Positions 6,323 through 10,285 of a stretch of 10,285 bases of DNA are shown piece after piece. This stretch comes from Betaproteobacteria bacterium (GTDB taxonomy: Bacteria; Pseudomonadota; Gammaproteobacteria; Burkholderiales; SG8-39), in the NCBI GenBank assembly GCA_012274205.1, contig JAAOZY010000137.1:1-10285 (forward strand). The letters are read 5' to 3'. Position 1 is the first letter of the stretch. Each line of letters starts with the position of its first letter. The position numbers and the translations under genes were made by a program. Under the pieces are notes generated by a model that ran no database searches, was not told where the DNA came from, and worked only from the letters and a program-made list of their open reading frames with translations.

Positions 6323-7774
6323 GTGAAATCGTCTTGGAAAGCCCTGGTTCCGCTGCTGGTCGCTGCAGCTATCGCACTGATTCCGGCGCCAGAGGGCCTG
6401 GCGCCGCATGCGTGGTACTTCTTTGCCATCTTCGCCGGCGTGATCGTCGCGTTGATGGTCGAACCCTTGCCCGGCGCGGCCGTCGGCCTGATCGGCGTGA
6501 CGCTGGCGGCGGTGCTCTGCACTTTCGTGCTGTTCTCGCCGGAGCAAATGGCCAAGCCCGGATTCAAGCCACCTGCCGAGGCGCTCAAATGGGCCTTATC
6601 GGGCTTCTCCAACGGCACGGTCTGGCTGATTTTCGCGGCGTTCATGTTCGCGCTGGGTTACGACAAGGCCGGCCTCGGCCGGCGCATCGCGCTGTTGCTG
6701 GTGAAAGCGCTGGGACGGCGCACGCTGACGCTCGGCTACGGGATTGCGATCGCCGACCTGATTCTCGCGCCGTTCACGCCGTCGAACACCGCGCGCAGCG
6801 GCGGCACGATTTACCCGGTGATTCGCAATCTGCCGGCGCTGTACGATTCGAAGCCGAACGATCCCTCCAGCCGGCGCATCGGCGGCTATCTGATGTGGAC
6901 CGCGCTTGCCGCGACCTGCGTCACCAGCTCGATGTTCCTCACCGCGCTGGCGCCGAATCTGCTGGCAATCGAGCTGGCGAAGAAGATCGCGAAGGTGGAT
7001 ATCAGTTGGACGCAGTGGTTCATGGCATTCGCCCCGGTCGGCATCCTGTTGCTGCTGCTGGTGCCGCTGCTGGTCTACTTCATCTATCCGCCGGAAGTGA
7101 AGCAGGGCGACGAGGTGCCGAAATGGGCCGCGGCAGAACTGGACAAGATGGGCGGGCTCACGCGGCGCGAAGTCAGTCTGTCCGTGCTGGTGCTGCTGGC
7201 GCTCGGGCTGTGGATCTTCGGTGGCGCATGGGTCGATGCGACCACCGCGGCGCTGATCGTCGTCTCGCTGATGCTGATTGTAGGCGTGCTGACCTGGGAC
7301 GACATGCTCGCCAACAAGCAGGCGTGGAACACCCTGGTCTGGTTCGCCACTCTGGTGGCGCTCGCCGACGGCCTTGGCCGCACCGGATTTGTCGGCTGGT
7401 TCGCCAAGTCGCTCGCAGCCCATCTCGGCGGCATCGCGCCGACCACCGCGATGATCGTGCTGGTGGCGGTGTTCTTCTTCTCCCACTACATGTTTGCCAG
7501 CATTACCGCGCACACCACGGCGATGCTGCCGGTGATGCTCGCCGCGGGCGCCGCGATTCCCGGCATGCCGGTGGCGCAGCTCACCATGCTGTTGGTGCTC
7601 ACGTTGGGCATCATGGGCATACTGACGCCCTACGCGACGGGGCCGAGCCCGGTGTATTACGGCAGCGGCTACATACCCGGCCGCGACTTCTGGCGCCTGG
7701 GTGCGATTTTCGGCGTGATTTTCATCGCCGCACTGCTGCTGATCGGTGTTCCCTGGACCGCGATGGTGAAATAG
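6323..7774 (+). CDS. DASS-family anion/dicarboxylate permease (CitT/TtdT/SODiT-like)
   Basis: A 483-residue inner-membrane protein of the divalent anion:sodium symporter family (Na_sulph_symp, TC 2.A.47). This branch holds the citrate/succinate and tartrate/succinate antiporters and the plant plastid 2-oxoglutarate/malate translocator. A first helix is at about 6-22 (LVPLLVAAAIALIPA). The two family SNT-type motifs are visible: TPSNTARSGGTIYPV at about 152-166 and TPYATGPSPVYYGSG at about 435-449, with many helices between. GTG 6323 was chosen because GGAG lies seven bases upstream and the first helix follows at once; the frame is open upstream to TTG 6233 without membrane character. It probably imports a C4-C6 di- or tricarboxylate or a related anion; exact substrate and coupling ion are not decidable. 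It is transcribed alone or divergently from the minus-strand ORF. Confidence 0.92.
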   Translation: MKSSWKALVPLLVAAAIALIPAPEGLAPHAWYFFAIFAGVIVALMVEPLPGAAVGLIGVTLAAVLCTFVLFSPEQMAKPGFKPPAEALKWALSGFSNGTVWLIFAAFMFALGYDKAGLGRRIALLLVKALGRRTLTLGYGIAIADLILAPFTPSNTARSGGTIYPVIRNLPALYDSKPNDPSSRRIGGYLMWTALAATCVTSSMFLTALAPNLLAIELAKKIAKVDISWTQWFMAFAPVGILLLLLVPLLVYFIYPPEVKQGDEVPKWAAAELDKMGGLTRREVSLSVLVLLALGLWIFGGAWVDATTAALIVVSLMLIVGVLTWDDMLANKQAWNTLVWFATLVALADGLGRTGFVGWFAKSLAAHLGGIAPTTAMIVLVAVFFFSHYMFASITAHTTAMLPVMLAAGAAIPGMPVAQLTMLLVLTLGIMGILTPYATGPSPVYYGSGYIPGRDFWRLGAIFGVIFIAALLLIGVPWTAMVK

Positions 7775-7786
7775 CACCGGCGTCGT

Positions 7787-7805
7787 CGGAGCCGTGCACG
7801 CTCCG
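7787..7805 (+). terminator. Weak hairpin after the permease gene
   Basis: CGGAGC and GCTCCG form a 6-bp stem with a 7-base loop, 12 bases after the permease stop. The following TCCTTAGTGCTTATTT is only partly T-rich, so intrinsic termination is possible but not clear. Confidence 0.3.
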
Positions 7806-7817
7806 TCCTTAGTGCTT

Positions 7818-7938
7818 ATTTCAAAACGAGGGGATACGCCCCGAAGGTCTCGATCCCGCTTGACGGGAAAGTCCCCCTGGGGGACCTCCCCTCGTGCTCC
7901 CCTGAACTGAGGGCCATTTCGGTAATTTTGAAATGGCC
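7818..7938. repeat. Compact multi-hairpin element with nested inverted repeats
   Basis: The gap between the permease and the sigma gene holds a dense set of inverted repeats in 121 bases. ATTTCAAAA (7818-7826) pairs with TTTTGAAAT (7926-7934). ACGAGGGGA (7826-7834) pairs with TCCCCTCGT (7887-7895). GTCCCCC/GGGGGAC (7871-7885) is a near-perfect hairpin. GGCCATTTC (7912-7920) pairs with GAAATGGCC (7930-7938). The first and last sets compete for the same bases (7930-7934), so two folds are possible. It could be a REP/MITE-like interspersed repeat, a structured non-coding RNA, or the leader of the downstream sigma gene. I recognise no riboswitch or RNA family. A 33-codon frame inside it on the minus strand looks incidental. 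Confidence 0.55.
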
Positions 7939-8004
7939 TCTTGGTTTGAAGCGCGCGGCGGTGCGGGCCGCGCGCAGGCATTGCGGCGCCGCTGCGCGAT
8001 CCGG

Positions 8005-8022
8005 GAGGATTGGTTTATCCTC
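8005..8022 (+). promoter_or_regulatory. Stem-loop covering the Shine-Dalgarno of the sigma gene
   Basis: GGGAGG (8003-8008) is the only purine-rich ribosome site before the sigma gene. Most of it lies in the left arm of a perfect 6-bp stem, GAGGAT (8005-8010) with ATCCTC (8017-8022), around the loop TGGTTT. The site is one base from TTG 8010 and 22 bases from ATG 8031, neither a normal spacing. The stem could either hide the site or bring it nearer to the ATG. Confidence 0.35.
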
Positions 8023-8030
8023 TATCCCCG

Positions 8031-9281
<1,251 letters not shown>

Positions 9282-9298
9282 AAAATATAACGGCGGCC

Positions 9299-9325
9299 TG
9301 TCGATTCGCGCCTCCCGCGTTCGAC
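9299..9325 (+). promoter_or_regulatory. Putative ECF42-type promoter for the DGPF genes
   Basis: TGTCGA (9299-9304), 17 bases, then CGAC (9322-9325) lies in the 73-base gap after the sigma gene, 29 bases before the ATG of the short DGPF-like ORF. This fits my recollection of ECF42 target promoters (TGTCGA at -35 and a CGA-type -10), as does its placement ahead of DGPF genes. The motif is seen directly; its recognition by the neighbouring sigma factor is inference. I found no second TGTCGA ahead of the sigma gene, so autoregulation is not evident. Confidence 0.6.
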
Positions 9326-9354
9326 TAAGCGGTGAGAGCCTGGACGGGGGAAGC

Positions 9355-9474
9355 ATGAAATACCTGTGTCTGACCGGCAGTCGATCGCGGCACCGCCGGT
9401 TCGACCAGGAAGCGGCAGCGGGGATTGTCCGTTTTCGGACCGATAGTGCTGAGCGTGAGGGGAGGTATCCATGA
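9355..9474 (+). CDS. 39-residue ORF with DGPF-protein N terminus, probably a truncated DGPF copy or leader peptide
   Basis: ATG 9355 follows GGGGGAAGC, a good ribosome site, and sits 30 bases after the putative ECF promoter. The first six residues, MKYLCL, match the conserved opening of DGPF proteins (compare MKYACL and MKYICL in the two intact copies downstream). From residue 7 (TGSRSRHRRFDQEAAAGIV) the similarity is lost and the frame becomes arginine-rich. It ends with a TGA overlapping the ATG of the next DGPF gene (ATGA at 9471-9474). Either this is the surviving 5' end of a deleted paralogue, leaving promoter and start region in place, or a translated leader coupled to the next gene. 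It is too short to fold as a DGPF domain. Confidence 0.5.
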   Translation: MKYLCLTGSRSRHRRFDQEAAAGIVRFRTDSAEREGRYP

Positions 9475-9803
9475 AGTATGCATGCCTGGTGTATCTGGAC
9501 GAGGCGGCGTGGCACGAGTCCGACAGCGAGTGCATCGCCTACGTCGACGCGTTGCGCGCCGGCGGCAAGATGATCGGCGGCGAACCGCTCCATCCGGTCG
9601 CGACCGCTACTACGGTGCGCGTGCGCGACGGCAAGGTCTCGGTCACCGACGGACCGTTCGCCGAGACCAAGGAGCAGCTAGCCGGTTTCTATCTGATCGA
9701 TGCCGGGAACCTCGACGAGGCGATCCAGATCGCGGCGAAGATTCCGCCGGCGCGCGCCGGCAGTATCGAAGTGCGCCCGGTGCGCGAGCTCGATCCGGGC
9801 TGA
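9471..9803 (+). CDS. YCII-related DGPF-domain protein
   Basis: A 110-residue protein of the YCII-related/DGPF family. It opens MKYACLVYLDEAAWHE, has GGKMIGGEPLHP in the middle, and carries the name motif in VTDGPFAETKEQLAGFYLID (DGPF at 60-63), ending in EVRPVREL. This is the usual full length for the family. GGGGAGG lies five bases before the ATG, which overlaps the stop of the preceding short ORF. Proteins of this fold are ferredoxin-like dimers; a catalytic or binding role is often proposed for the YCII family, but I know of no settled function for DGPF members. The gene is probably a target of the sigma factor encoded just upstream. Confidence 0.93.
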   Translation: MKYACLVYLDEAAWHESDSECIAYVDALRAGGKMIGGEPLHPVATATTVRVRDGKVSVTDGPFAETKEQLAGFYLIDAGNLDEAIQIAAKIPPARAGSIEVRPVRELDPG

Positions 9804-9892
9804 ACGCGGGGGAACATTCAGTTCCGGGAGAAAACGCAGTTGAAACGTAATTTGCAGCGCCATTTCCGTGGTTCGACGACTGAGGAGACGCG

Positions 9893-10282
9893 ATGAAATA
9901 CATATGCCTGGCTTACATGGAAGCGGGCAAGTTCGAAGCGATGTCCGAACGCGAGCGCGATAGTTTCGTCGACACATGTCTCGTCTACGACGACGTGTTG
10001 CGCAAGGGCGGGCACTTCGCCGGCGGCGAGGCGCTCCAGCCCGCGAGCAATGCGGCGACGCTGCGCCAGCAGCATGGCAAGGTGACGGTCACCGACGGCC
10101 CCTACGCGGAGACCAAGGAGCAGATCGGCGGCATCCTGATTCTCGAGGCCGACGACCTCAATCACGCAATCCAGCTGATGTCGAAGCATCCGGGCGTGCG
10201 CGGCGGCCCGTTCGAGATTCGCCCGGCCGCGGACCTCGGAGAAATGATCCGCGCCAGCGAGCGGCGACGCGCCGGGCAGTGA
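9893..10282 (+). CDS. YCII-related DGPF-domain protein, DGPY variant
   Basis: A 129-residue paralogue of the preceding protein. It opens MKYICLAYMEAGKFEAMSE, has GGHFAGGEALQP in the middle, and carries VTDGPYAETKEQIGGILILE, where tyrosine replaces the phenylalanine of the motif (68-71). After EIRPAADLGEM it has a basic tail, IRASERRRAGQ, which the first copy lacks. GAGGAG lies six bases before ATG 9893. The 89-base gap from the first copy shows no terminator and no TGTCGA motif, so cotranscription from the promoter near 9299 is likely. The stop is complete, three bases before the window edge. Identity as a family member is secure; function is unknown. Confidence 0.93.
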   Translation: MKYICLAYMEAGKFEAMSERERDSFVDTCLVYDDVLRKGGHFAGGEALQPASNAATLRQQHGKVTVTDGPYAETKEQIGGILILEADDLNHAIQLMSKHPGVRGGPFEIRPAADLGEMIRASERRRAGQ

Positions 10283-10285
10283 GCG

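Noticed and set aside
7818..7919. 33-codon minus-strand ORF within the hairpin element (MALSSGEHEGR...)
   Set aside because: No ribosome site and the sequence is dictated by palindromes; kept only as part of the repeat element.
6596..7981. Long minus-strand frame opposite the DASS permease
   Set aside because: Composition dominated by His, Gln and Arg, as expected for the antisense of a membrane protein in GC-rich DNA.
9851..9880. A second ECF-type promoter before the last DGPF gene (GTTCGACGAC)
   Set aside because: CGAC is present but no TGTCGA lies at the right distance; cotranscription explains the gene better.

Overview
The window is GC-rich, densely coding bacterial DNA with strong G/C bias at third codon positions. 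The gene families and style (SBP_bac_5 peptide importer, DUF894-type MFS exporter, CitT-like anion permease, long ECF sigma factor with DGPF proteins) suggest a proteobacterium, most likely a betaproteobacterium of the Burkholderiales or a relative. That placement is inference from gene content and codon use only. I see no rRNA, tRNA, CRISPR array, transposase or phage gene.

Left part, minus strand (1-2714): a peptide/nickel-type ABC importer operon, read right to left. It holds a periplasmic substrate-binding protein (1131-2714), a DppB-like permease (111-1088) and the first 38 codons of a DppC-like permease running off the left edge. The two permease genes overlap by ATGA. Next, also on the minus strand (2884-5534), a CurA/YncB-type zinc-free NADP-dependent reductase is followed after 26 bases by a DUF894-type MFS exporter with a C-terminal monooxygenase-like domain.

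Middle (5535-6322): a minus-strand reading frame of unrecognised family contains two intrinsic-terminator hairpins in its own sense direction. None of the three frames has a stop between about 5700 and the U tract of the second hairpin, so the gene is either broken or makes non-stop mRNA. A divergent intergenic region with a perfect TTGACA and an inverted repeat separates it from the right half.

Right part, plus strand (6323-10285): a CitT/TtdT-like DASS dicarboxylate permease, then a compact hairpin-rich element (7818-7938). After it comes an ECF42-type sigma factor with its C-terminal TPR-like extension and its usual partners, the YCII-related DGPF proteins. Just after the sigma gene lies a TGTCGA-17-CGAC motif like the promoter I recall for ECF42 sigma factors. 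It precedes a 39-codon ORF that starts like a DGPF protein (MKYLCL) but then diverges, and that ORF is coupled by ATGA to an intact DGPF gene. A second intact DGPF gene (DGPY variant) ends the window. The sigma factor probably drives the DGPF genes from this promoter. The inducing signal and the biochemical role of DGPF proteins are not known to me.

The items most worth a second look are the sigma/DGPF module with its decayed leader copy, the terminator-riddled ORF at 5525-6130, and the hairpin element at 7818-7938.
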